Below, piece after piece: positions 17,678 to 25,759 of a DNA stretch of 64,000 bases; the first letter of the stretch is position 1, and every line of letters starts with the position of its first letter. Source of the stretch: Cellulomonas denverensis (GTDB lineage: Bacteria > Actinomycetota > Actinomycetes > Actinomycetales > Cellulomonadaceae). The notes under the pieces are model-generated. The model saw nothing but the letters and a program-made list of their open reading frames with translations, was not told where the DNA came from and ran no database searches. The stretch spans positions 1 through 64,000 of the forward strand of contig NZ_JAAXOX010000010.1 of assembly GCF_012396125.1 (NCBI RefSeq), in the 5' to 3' direction. The position numbers and the translations under genes were made by a program.

Positions 17678-18682
17678 TCAGGGGGCCGGCAGGGTGAGGT
17701 CGGGCAGCAGGTCGGTGAGCAGGGCGCGCACGCGGCGGTCGATCTCGTCCCGGATCGCCCGCACCCCGGCGCCGGAGGCCAGGGCCGGGTCGCCGACGAC
17801 CCAGTCCTCGTAGCGCGTGCCGGGCAGGATCGGGCAGGTGTCGCCGCAGCCCATCGTGATCACGACATCCGCGGCGCGCACGGCGTCGTCGGTCAGCGGC
17901 TTGGGGAACGCCTCGCCGTCGGCGCCGAGCTCGGCGAGCAGCGGCCGGACCGCGGCGTGCACGTCCGCGGCGGGCGCAGACCCCGCCGAGCGCACCGTGA
18001 CCGCGTCGCCGGCGTAGTGCCGCAGCAGGGCGGCGGCCAGTTGCGAGCGGCCGGCATTCGCGACGCACACGAACAGCACCTGCGGGCGGGAGTCCGCGGC
18101 GGCCATGGCCCGGGCGGTGTCGGTCAGGCGCTGGCGGGCGAACCGCTCGGCGTTGACCACCAGGTGCGAGCGGACCGCCGACGACCGGGCCAGACCGGTG
18201 TAGGACTCCCGCACGAGGCTGAGCACCGCGCCGGGGTCGCGGTCGGGGAACGCCGCGGCGAGCCGGTCGGCGATCCGCACCAGCGCGTCCTCGGCATCGG
18301 TCAGCCCGGCCGGCGGGACCGCGTTCGCGGGGTCGGCAGCCGCAGGGGCAAAGGAGTCCAGCAGGGTGGTGACCGCGCCGCGCAGCGCCGGCTGCACCCG
18401 GTAGTACACCCAGGTCCCGCGCCGCTCGGAGGTCAGCAGCCCGACGTCCTTGAGCAGCTTCAGGTGGTGCGAGACCGTCGGCTGGGACACCTCGGCGACC
18501 GTGGCCAGGTCGCACACACACGCCTCGCCCGCTGGGGAGGCCGCGATCAGCGACAGCATCCGCAGCCGCAGCGGGTCGCCCAGGGCCTTCAGGGTGCCCG
18601 CGACATGCGCGGCGGCCTCAGCACCCATGGCGTGGTCCGCGGGCGAGGGCTGCAGCGTGCAGGCATCGGTGGTGGTGGTCAT
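17678..18682 (-). CDS. ArsR-ArsC fusion (repressor plus arsenate reductase)
   Basis: 334 residues. Residues ~1-110 are an ArsR winged helix with ACVCDLATVAEVSQPTVSHH, containing the Cys-x-Cys arsenite-sensing pair. Residues ~115-190 are a helical linker resembling the three-helix segment of some ArsC proteins (LVRESYTGLARSSAV). Residues ~198-330 are a low-MW phosphatase-type ArsC with P-loop CVANAGRSQLAA and the resolving pair ITMGCGDTCPILPG. It presumably senses and reduces arsenic in one chain. The ATG at 18682 overlaps the acr3 stop (ATGA), so the true start is there rather than at longer in-frame extensions. Such fusions are known in actinobacteria. Confidence 0.92.
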   Translation of the reverse strand: MTTTTDACTLQPSPADHAMGAEAAAHVAGTLKALGDPLRLRMLSLIAASPAGEACVCDLATVAEVSQPTVSHHLKLLKDVGLLTSERRGTWVYYRVQPALRGAVTTLLDSFAPAAADPANAVPPAGLTDAEDALVRIADRLAAAFPDRDPGAVLSLVRESYTGLARSSAVRSHLVVNAERFARQRLTDTARAMAAADSRPQVLFVCVANAGRSQLAAALLRHYAGDAVTVRSAGSAPAADVHAAVRPLLAELGADGEAFPKPLTDDAVRAADVVITMGCGDTCPILPGTRYEDWVVGDPALASGAGVRAIRDEIDRRVRALLTDLLPDLTLPAP

Positions 18683-19722
18683 GAGCGTGCCTCCTGCCAC
18701 TCGGCGGGCGAGGTCGAGGACGACGGGCGGAACCAGCGGCCCCTGGCCCAGAGGCTGACGTAGACCAGCGCGACCAGGACCGGGACCTCGATCAGCGGGC
18801 CGACCACACCGGCCAGCGCCTGACCCGAGGTCGCCCCGAACGTCCCGATCGCCACTGCGATCGCCAGCTCGAAGTTGTTGCCCGCCGCGGTGAACGCCAG
18901 GGTCGTCGACCGCGCGTACCCCAGCCCCAGGCTCCGCCCGGTGGCCAGGCCCAGGGCCCACATCACCGCGAAGTACGCCAGCAGGGGCAGGGCGATCCGC
19001 GCGACGTCCAGCGGCCGCGAGGTCACGGCCTCACCCTGCAGAGCGAACAGCAGAACGATCGTGAACAGCAGTCCGTACAACGCCCACGGACCCACTCGCG
19101 GGACGAACCGCTCCTCATACCAGTCCCGTCCGCGAGTGCGCTCACCGATCCACCGCGAGGCGAACCCGGCGGCGAGCGGGACGCCGAGGAACACCAGGAC
19201 GTTCACCGCGATCTGCCCGATCGACACGTCCAGGCCCTGCGAGTCCAGGCCGAGCCACCCGGGCAGCACGGACAGGTAGAACCAGCCCAGCAGCGAGAAC
19301 GCCACCACCTGGAACACCGAGTTGATCGCCACCAGCACCGCTGCCGCCTCGCGGTCGCCGCAGGCCAGGTCGTTCCAGATCACCACCATCGCGATGCACC
19401 GCGCCAGGCCGACGATGATCAGGCCGGTGCGGTACTCGGGCAGGTCGGCCAGGAACACCCACGCCAGGGCGAACATCAGCGCCGGGCCCACCACCCAGTT
19501 CAACGCGAGCGAGCTCACCAGCAGCCGCTTGTCGCCGGTCACCGCCGCGACCCGGTCGTAGCGCACCTTCGCCAGCACCGGGTACATCATCACCAGCAGA
19601 CCCAGCGCGATCGGCAGCGAGATCCCGCCCACCTCCAGCTCGGCCAGCGCGTCCCCGACGCCGGGAACGAACCGGCCCAGCCCGAGCCCGGCGACCATCG
19701 CCAGCCCGATCCACAGCGGCAA
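18679..19722 (-). CDS. acr3: ACR3-family arsenite efflux permease (5' end frameshifted)
   Basis: Ten-TM permease that exports arsenite with the membrane potential. Clear family segments are VGGISLPIALGLLVMMYPVL, the catalytic-cysteine region LARCIAMVVIWNDLACGD, NSVFQVVAF and AFTAAGNNFELAIAV. The open frame only begins at a TTG at 19722 (LPLWIGLAM), which would drop the normal N-terminus. The expected start, MSNQTGPMTDADATRG from the ATG at 19795, is in another frame. Removing one base from the G6 run (C6 on the plus strand at 19747-19752) joins the two and restores the family segment RLSTLDRWLPLWIG. Either a real frameshift, a variable homopolymer or a sequencing error. Confidence 0.88.
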   Translation of the reverse strand: MPLWIGLAMVAGLGLGRFVPGVGDALAELEVGGISLPIALGLLVMMYPVLAKVRYDRVAAVTGDKRLLVSSLALNWVVGPALMFALAWVFLADLPEYRTGLIIVGLARCIAMVVIWNDLACGDREAAAVLVAINSVFQVVAFSLLGWFYLSVLPGWLGLDSQGLDVSIGQIAVNVLVFLGVPLAAGFASRWIGERTRGRDWYEERFVPRVGPWALYGLLFTIVLLFALQGEAVTSRPLDVARIALPLLAYFAVMWALGLATGRSLGLGYARSTTLAFTAAGNNFELAIAVAIGTFGATSGQALAGVVGPLIEVPVLVALVYVSLWARGRWFRPSSSTSPAEWQEARS

Positions 19723-19795
19723 CCATCGATCGAGCGTGGACAGCCGCCCCCCGCGTCGCGTCCGCGTCGGTCATCGGCCCGGTCTGATTCGACAT
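19723..19795 (-). other. Displaced 5' end of acr3 (out of frame)
   Basis: From the ATG at 19795 this segment encodes a typical short ACR3 N-terminal tail (MSNQTGPMTDADATRG). It then leaves the acr3 frame at the G6 run 19747-19752. The acr3 frame itself has a TGA upstream and no ATG or GTG before 19722. See the acr3 entry. Confidence 0.7.
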
Positions 19796-19804
19796 GTCTC
19801 TATG

Positions 19805-19818
19805 TTGACACATCTCGA
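19805..19818. promoter_or_regulatory. Candidate ArsR operator 3 upstream of acr3 (TTGA-N6-TCGA)
   Basis: TTGACACATCTCGA lies about 10 bases upstream of the acr3 ATG at 19795. It shares half-sites and spacing with the two copies between arsR and arsM, and the flanking ATG before TTGA and AT-rich base pattern after TCGA with copy 1. Confidence 0.55.
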
Positions 19819-19874
19819 TATAGCCTCCCCGAGGCCCCGTTGCGCGGAGCGCCGGCGACCTGGCGCGCGGCTGA

Positions 19875-20528
19875 TCAGCCCTCCGCCAGCCCCGCCCGGT
19901 CCACCAGCGTCGCCAGCTGCACCCGGTTCTCCAGCCCGAGCTTGGTCATCGCCCGCGCCAGCTGGGTCTTCACGGTGGCCTCGCTGACGAAGCTCTGCGC
20001 CGCGATCACCGCATTCGACAGTCCACGGGACACCGCCACCGCGACCTCCAGCTCCCGGTCGCTCAGCACCTCCAGCCGGCGGTGCGCCTCGGCCGCGCGC
20101 TGGGCACCGGCATCCGCGCCGACGTGGTCCACCAGCGCACGGGCGGCCCGGTCGGACAGCCGGCTGCCCCCGGCGGCGACCGCCCGCACCGCGTCGGCGA
20201 TCTCGGCCGGGGCGGCGTCCTTGGCCAGGTAGCCGCGAGCGCCGGCGTGCAGGGCGGCCAGCACCAGGTCCTGCGCGTCGAAGGAGGTCAGCACCACCAC
20301 CGCGGGCGGGTCGGGCAGCCGGGTGACCGCGGCGGTGGCCTCGACGCCGGACATCCGGGCCATCCGCAGGTCCATCAGCACCACGTCCGGGCGGTGGGCC
20401 TGGACCGCGGCGACCACCTCGTCGCCGTCGGTGGCGTCGCCGACCACGGTCACGCCCTGCTGTTCCAGGATCGTCCGCAGCAGGGTGCGCACCAGCGCGT
20501 CGTCGTCCACGACCAGAACCCGGGTCAC
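19875..20528 (-). CDS. NarL/FixJ-family response regulator
   Basis: 217 residues. The receiver domain (1-~120) has the acidic pair VVDDDALV, the phospho-acceptor Asp in VVLMDLRM (~residue 54), the conserved Thr/Ser in VVLTSFD and Lys in YLAKDAAP. The C-terminal LuxR-type helix-turn-helix (~150-212) reads LSDRELEVAVAVSRGLSNAVIA, then SEATVKTQLARAMTKLGL. It is encoded 20 bases after the histidine kinase and is its cognate output regulator. Targets cannot be read from the sequence; the neighbouring divergent DUF4352 gene is a candidate. Confidence 0.94.
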   Translation of the reverse strand: MTRVLVVDDDALVRTLLRTILEQQGVTVVGDATDGDEVVAAVQAHRPDVVLMDLRMARMSGVEATAAVTRLPDPPAVVVLTSFDAQDLVLAALHAGARGYLAKDAAPAEIADAVRAVAAGGSRLSDRAARALVDHVGADAGAQRAAEAHRRLEVLSDRELEVAVAVSRGLSNAVIAAQSFVSEATVKTQLARAMTKLGLENRVQLATLVDRAGLAEG

Positions 20529-20548
20529 GGCGCCAGGGTAGTGGCCGG

Positions 20549-22525
20549 TCAGTCCTCCGCGGGCCAGGGCAGGTGCGCGGTCAGCACCCAGCGGTCGCCC
20601 TGTGCTCCGGCCTCGACGGTGCCGCCGACCGACGCCACCCGCTCCCGCACCCCGAGCAGTCCGGTGCCCGAGCCCGGCGCGGCGACCGGGGTGGCCGGCA
20701 GCGGGTTCGACACCCGCAGGTGCACGCCGAGGCCCGGACCGGCCCGCAGTTCCAGGTCGATCCGCTGGTGTGGGGCGTGCTTGATCGCGTTGGTCAGCGA
20801 CTCCTGCACGATCCGGTACACCGCCCGGGTCAGCACCGGCGGGGCCACGTCACCCCCGCTGACGAAGACGTTGGCCGCGACATCGGCACCGGACTCCCGG
20901 GCGGTGGTGATCAGCTCCGGCAGCTCGGTGAGCGTCCGGCCCGGCCCTGGTCCGGCGGTGAGCGACGCCTGCCCGTTGCGCAGTACCCCGATCAGGTCGC
21001 GCATCTCCTCCAGGGCCTGATGGGTCGACGTCCGCACCGACTGGGCGGCCTCCTGCACCGCGTCGTCCCCGGTCACCTCCAGCGCCGACGCCCGCAGCGA
21101 CACCACCGACAGGTGATGGGCCACCGTGTCGTGCAGCTCGCGGGCGATCAGGTCCCGCTCGTCCTGGCGGCTGAGTTCGGTGGTCAGCTCGGCCCGGAGC
21201 TGCCGCTGCGCCGACTCGGCCTGTGCGACCGAGCCCCGGCTGCGGCGGAGCAGGCCGGTGCCGATCGACACCAGCAGCACGAACGCGCCGACCGCCACGT
21301 AGGCCAGCACCGGCCACGGCTGGCGCTCGCCGGTCACCTGGTCCGCGATGAAGAAGATCGACCGCTCCGGCCCGCGCAGCGCGTCCCGGACCAGCGCCAC
21401 GATCGCGGCGAACGTCGCCAGCGCACCCACCCACCACGCGGTCCGCGCCGGACGGCGGGCGATCACCCAGGGCAGGCAGATCAACACGGCGAGGTTGTCG
21501 ATCGGCAGCACCAGGGTGGCGCAGGCCGCGACCACCGTCGTCAGCACCGGATGACTGCGGCGCCACAGCAGGATCGGCGTGATCGCCAGGGCTCCCAGGC
21601 AGGACACCAGCATCCAGCCGATGTTCATGTCCGCGGTCTGCACCGCCGCCGTGCCCAGGGCAAAGAAGCCGCAGACCAGCAGGAGCAGCACGTCCAGCAC
21701 GATCCGCAGGGCGCGGGGCAGCACCCGGGGGCCGGTGCGGGGCGGGGGCGGGGGGAGCGGTGGTCCGGCGGGAGGGTGTCCGGGGACCGCGGTGGCGTAG
21801 GGCGAGGCCGGGTGAACGGCCGGGCCTCCGGTGGCCGGGCCTCCGGCGGCCGGGCGGAAGGCCGGATGGGGCGCGGAGCCCTCTGCGGGGTAGCCGCCTG
21901 TAGCGGGGTAGGCGCCCGCAGCGGGGGACGGACCGGCGGGCGCGCCGGGGTACGGCGAGCCGGGCGGCATGGCATGCGGAGCGGCCGGGGTGGCGGGATA
22001 CCCCCGGCCGGGCGGGGCGACATACCGCGGGTCGGGCGGGGCGTGATACCCCGGGCCTGGCAAAGGATGCCGAGCGCCAGGCGGGACGGGATACGGCCGG
22101 GCGGGATAGGCCCTGGTCGACGCGTGCGGGGGCGCCGGAGGTGGGGGCTGCCCGACGCCGGGCACAGACGCACTGCCGACCGGCCGCGGCCGGGCCGCAG
22201 CGGGCGGCACGGCTCCCGGCGGCGGAGACCCCGCGGGGCGCCCGGCCAGTGGCATGGGCGACGATCCCCAGTCACCCAGGTACGGCGTGGATCCGGCACC
22301 CCGTCCGGGCGCACCCAGAGGACCCAGCGCCTCAGCCGGAGCGACCCGTTCGGCGCCCGGCACCCCGGTCGACGCAGCCGGCCCGGCACCCGGCGCATCG
22401 ACCACCGGGCCCTCCCCCGCCCGGCGCGCGTCCGTGCCCCGCTCCTCCCCGCGGGCAGCACCCGCCGCCGGCCCGGCGCTCGGCGGCTCGGGCCGCGGCG
22501 GCTCCCCGGACGGCGGTGTGGACAT
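20549..22525 (-). CDS. Sensor histidine kinase with long Pro-rich N-terminal tail
   Basis: 658 residues from the ATG at 22525. Residues 1-~265 are a low-complexity tail rich in Pro, Gly, Ala and Tyr (repeats such as GYPATPAAP, YPVPPGARH). Five or six membrane helices follow (~270-425). Then comes a HisKA_3 dimerisation domain with the phospho-accepting His in ARELHDTVAHHLSVV (~462) and an HATPase domain (VQESLTNAIKHAPH; GTGLLGVRERV). This fits the NarX/DesK-type kinases paired with NarL regulators. The tail is predicted to be cytosolic and disordered; its length is unusual for this class. A longer in-frame start at 22639 exists but adds only Arg-rich residues. Confidence 0.9.
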   Translation of the reverse strand: MSTPPSGEPPRPEPPSAGPAAGAARGEERGTDARRAGEGPVVDAPGAGPAASTGVPGAERVAPAEALGPLGAPGRGAGSTPYLGDWGSSPMPLAGRPAGSPPPGAVPPAAARPRPVGSASVPGVGQPPPPAPPHASTRAYPARPYPVPPGARHPLPGPGYHAPPDPRYVAPPGRGYPATPAAPHAMPPGSPYPGAPAGPSPAAGAYPATGGYPAEGSAPHPAFRPAAGGPATGGPAVHPASPYATAVPGHPPAGPPLPPPPPRTGPRVLPRALRIVLDVLLLLVCGFFALGTAAVQTADMNIGWMLVSCLGALAITPILLWRRSHPVLTTVVAACATLVLPIDNLAVLICLPWVIARRPARTAWWVGALATFAAIVALVRDALRGPERSIFFIADQVTGERQPWPVLAYVAVGAFVLLVSIGTGLLRRSRGSVAQAESAQRQLRAELTTELSRQDERDLIARELHDTVAHHLSVVSLRASALEVTGDDAVQEAAQSVRTSTHQALEEMRDLIGVLRNGQASLTAGPGPGRTLTELPELITTARESGADVAANVFVSGGDVAPPVLTRAVYRIVQESLTNAIKHAPHQRIDLELRAGPGLGVHLRVSNPLPATPVAAPGSGTGLLGVRERVASVGGTVEAGAQGDRWVLTAHLPWPAED

Positions 22526-22708
22526 GCCCCGAGCGTAGAACCGGGGCGCGCACCGGTCGTCGGCCGTTCGGTGCCCGCGGCGTCGGGGGCTGTCATCCGA
22601 TCGGCCAACCGGGTCGAGCCGGTGCGGCGACGCGGTCACCGTGCGTCCGCCGGGAGGCTGCCGTCAGGCATCACCGCGATGCCGTTCGTCGATCCGAGGA
22701 GACCTCCG

Positions 22709-23512
22709 ATGTCGCAGCCCACCCCGTCCGGCCAGCCCTCGTACGGCCCGCCGCCGCACGGCCAGCCGGCGCCCGGTCAGCCGAACGGCCAGCCGTACCC
22801 GGGCCAGCCGCAGGGCCAGCCTCACCCGGGCCAGCCGCAGGGCCAGCCCTACCCGGGCCAGCCGATGCCCGGTCAGCCCTACGGCCAGCCGGCGCCGGCC
22901 CCGAAGCGGTCCTGGTTCGCCCGGCACAAGGTGCTCACCGGCCTCGGCGCCGCCGTCGTGCTGGTGATCGTGATCGCCATCGCCGGCGGTGGTGGGGGCG
23001 GAGACGACAAGCCCGCGGCCAGCGCTCCCACCGCGGACGCCCCGGCGGCGGAGGAACCGGCAGCGGAGGAGCCCGCCGCCGAGGAGCCGGCCGCCGAGCA
23101 GCCCGCCGAGCCGGAGCTGCCGGGGATCGGCGCCACCGCGGCGGACGGCAAGTTCAGCTTCGTCGTGACCGGGGTCGAGACCGGGGTGCCGCAGGTCGGC
23201 AGCCAGTACCTGACCAGCGACGCGCAGGGCCAGTACGTGCTGGTGCACCTGACCGTGACCAACTCGGGCACCGAGCCGCAGTACCTGTTCGCCAGCTCGC
23301 AGGAGGCCACCGACACCCAGGGCCGCACGCACTCGGTGGACACCACCGCGACGCTCTACGCCGGGGAGACCGACGTGTGGGCCAGCCAGATCAACCCGGG
23401 CAACCAGATCTCCGGCACGCTGGTCTTCGACATCCCGGCGGACGCGACCCTGGAGACGGTGACCCTGCACGACTCGCCGTTCTCCGGCGGCGTCCAGATC
23501 CGGCTGGGCTGA
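22709..23512 (+). CDS. DUF4352-domain membrane-anchored protein with GQP-rich tail
   Basis: 267 residues, ATG after a CGAGGAG site. Residues 1-~65 are tandem Gly-Gln-Pro repeats (GQPYPGQPQ, GQPHPGQPQ). One TM helix follows KRSWFARHK (~73-92), then a Gly run, an EEPAAEEPAAEEPAAE linker (~115-132) and a C-terminal DUF4352 immunoglobulin-like domain (~140-267). The topology puts DUF4352 outside. The cytosolic Pro-rich tail resembles that of the divergently encoded histidine kinase, so a shared interaction or function is possible. Family function is unknown. Confidence 0.88.
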   Translation: MSQPTPSGQPSYGPPPHGQPAPGQPNGQPYPGQPQGQPHPGQPQGQPYPGQPMPGQPYGQPAPAPKRSWFARHKVLTGLGAAVVLVIVIAIAGGGGGGDDKPAASAPTADAPAAEEPAAEEPAAEEPAAEQPAEPELPGIGATAADGKFSFVVTGVETGVPQVGSQYLTSDAQGQYVLVHLTVTNSGTEPQYLFASSQEATDTQGRTHSVDTTATLYAGETDVWASQINPGNQISGTLVFDIPADATLETVTLHDSPFSGGVQIRLG

Positions 23513-23514
23513 TG

Positions 23515-23557
23515 CCTCCGCGCCGGGCCCGTCGCAGGAGGGCGGGCCCGGCGGAGG
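23515..23557 (+). terminator. GC-rich hairpin after the DUF4352 gene
   Basis: Arms GCCGGGCCCG (23522-23531) and CGGGCCCGGC (23543-23552) pair perfectly around an 11-base loop. CCTCC/GGAGG extends the stem below a two-base bulge. It begins two bases after the stop codon. Confidence 0.65.
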
Positions 23558-23627
23558 CGGCGCACCACCTGCCCCGATCTCCTCAGCACCCCGGGCCGGC
23601 CTCCGATCAGAACCGTGGGGTGAGCAG

Positions 23628-24338
23628 ATGATCCGGCGGACGGCACGAGGGCACGACTGGCTCGGCGGCACGGGCATGGCCCTGGCCGAGGTGGAGCCGG
23701 ACGGCTGGACCGTGCTGCACGACCTGCACCGCCCGGGCTCCGCGTGGGCGGACATCGAGCGGATCGTGGTGGGTCCGGGCGGCATCCTGGTGCTGCAGAC
23801 CGTGCCCGGGCACGGCGACGCGACGGTGTCGGCCGGGACGCTGCGGATGGGCCACGACGTCCGAGAGGTCGCCACTGTGGCCGGCGCAGCGGGTGCGGTG
23901 ACCGCGCTGCTGGCTCCGGAGCACCGGCGGCTGGTCCGGCCGGTGCTGGTGCTGGAGGACCAGGAGCTGGCGCCGACCGTGGTGCACGGTGGGGCGCTGG
24001 TGGTGGGGACGCACCGGCTGGCCGGGCACCTGCGGTCGATGATGCCGGTGCTGCCGCTGGCGGAGCTGCCGCTGATCGTGGACTACCTGACCGCGGAGCT
24101 GGGGGGAGACGACGCCCCGGAGCAGCTGACCGTGGACGACGTGCTGCACGGCGGGGCGGTACGGGCCGACACCGAGGCCGCTGAGCTCGCCCGGGCACTG
24201 CGCGCGTCGATCCTCGCGCCGGCCCCGGCACCCCCGCGGGCGCGCCGGACCCGGGGCGACCTCGCCGTGCGGCTGGGCACCCTGGGCCTGCTGCTGGCGA
24301 CGCTGGTCAACGTCGTCCTTGCCGTCCGGGGTGGTTGA
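23628..24338 (+). CDS. NERD-like membrane protein with degenerate nuclease site
   Basis: 236 residues. Residues ~15-110 resemble a NERD (nuclease-related) domain: WTVLHDLHRPGSAWADIERIVVGPGGILVLQTV matches the usual pattern ...h-D-h-h-h-V-G-P-x-G-h-h-h-h-D/E-x-K. Here the metal-binding Asp is Glu (DIERIV) and the E/D-x-K motif is replaced by QTV, so nuclease activity looks lost. The C-terminus has a single TM helix (~210-232), anchoring the protein with its bulk inside. ATG with GGGGTGAG upstream. The next gene lies 36 bases downstream on the same strand. Confidence 0.65.
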   Translation: MIRRTARGHDWLGGTGMALAEVEPDGWTVLHDLHRPGSAWADIERIVVGPGGILVLQTVPGHGDATVSAGTLRMGHDVREVATVAGAAGAVTALLAPEHRRLVRPVLVLEDQELAPTVVHGGALVVGTHRLAGHLRSMMPVLPLAELPLIVDYLTAELGGDDAPEQLTVDDVLHGGAVRADTEAAELARALRASILAPAPAPPRARRTRGDLAVRLGTLGLLLATLVNVVLAVRGG

Positions 24339-25499
<1,161 letters not shown>

Positions 25500-25554
25500 G
25501 GAGCCCGGCCGCCCCCGAGCCCAGCTCTCCGAGCCCAGCCGCCCCCGTCGAGGT

Positions 25555-25599
25555 TGCACGAATGCACGCCTCCTGGGCTGGGAGGCGTGCATTCGTGCA
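25555..25599. repeat. Dispersed hairpin element, copy 1
   Basis: A perfect 19-bp inverted repeat (arm TGCACGAATGCACGCCTCC) with a seven-base loop; the flanking CGAG/CTCG extends the symmetry. A closely related 25-bp hairpin with the same loop length lies at 54569-54625. This copy sits between convergent genes and could also end the ene-reductase transcript. Confidence 0.8.
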
Positions 25600-25668
25600 G
25601 TCTCGGCGAGACGGGACGGGCGGCGAGGCGTACGGCGCGCGACGGGACGGCGCCGGGCGGCGCAGGAC

Positions 25669-25687
25669 GGGGCGGGACGGGGCGGGG
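25669..25687 (+). other. G-quadruplex-forming tract
   Basis: GGGG-C-GGG-AC-GGGG-C-GGGG, four G-runs with one- or two-base loops, within a G-rich low-complexity stretch (25600-25730) between convergent genes. The pattern meets the usual intramolecular G4 rule. No gene is apparent in the 260-base gap. Confidence 0.6.
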
Positions 25688-25759
25688 ACGTGCGGGGCGG
25701 GGACGACGGACGGCGCGGGGCGGGACGCCGGCGCATCCGGGTCCGCACCACCCGCGCAG

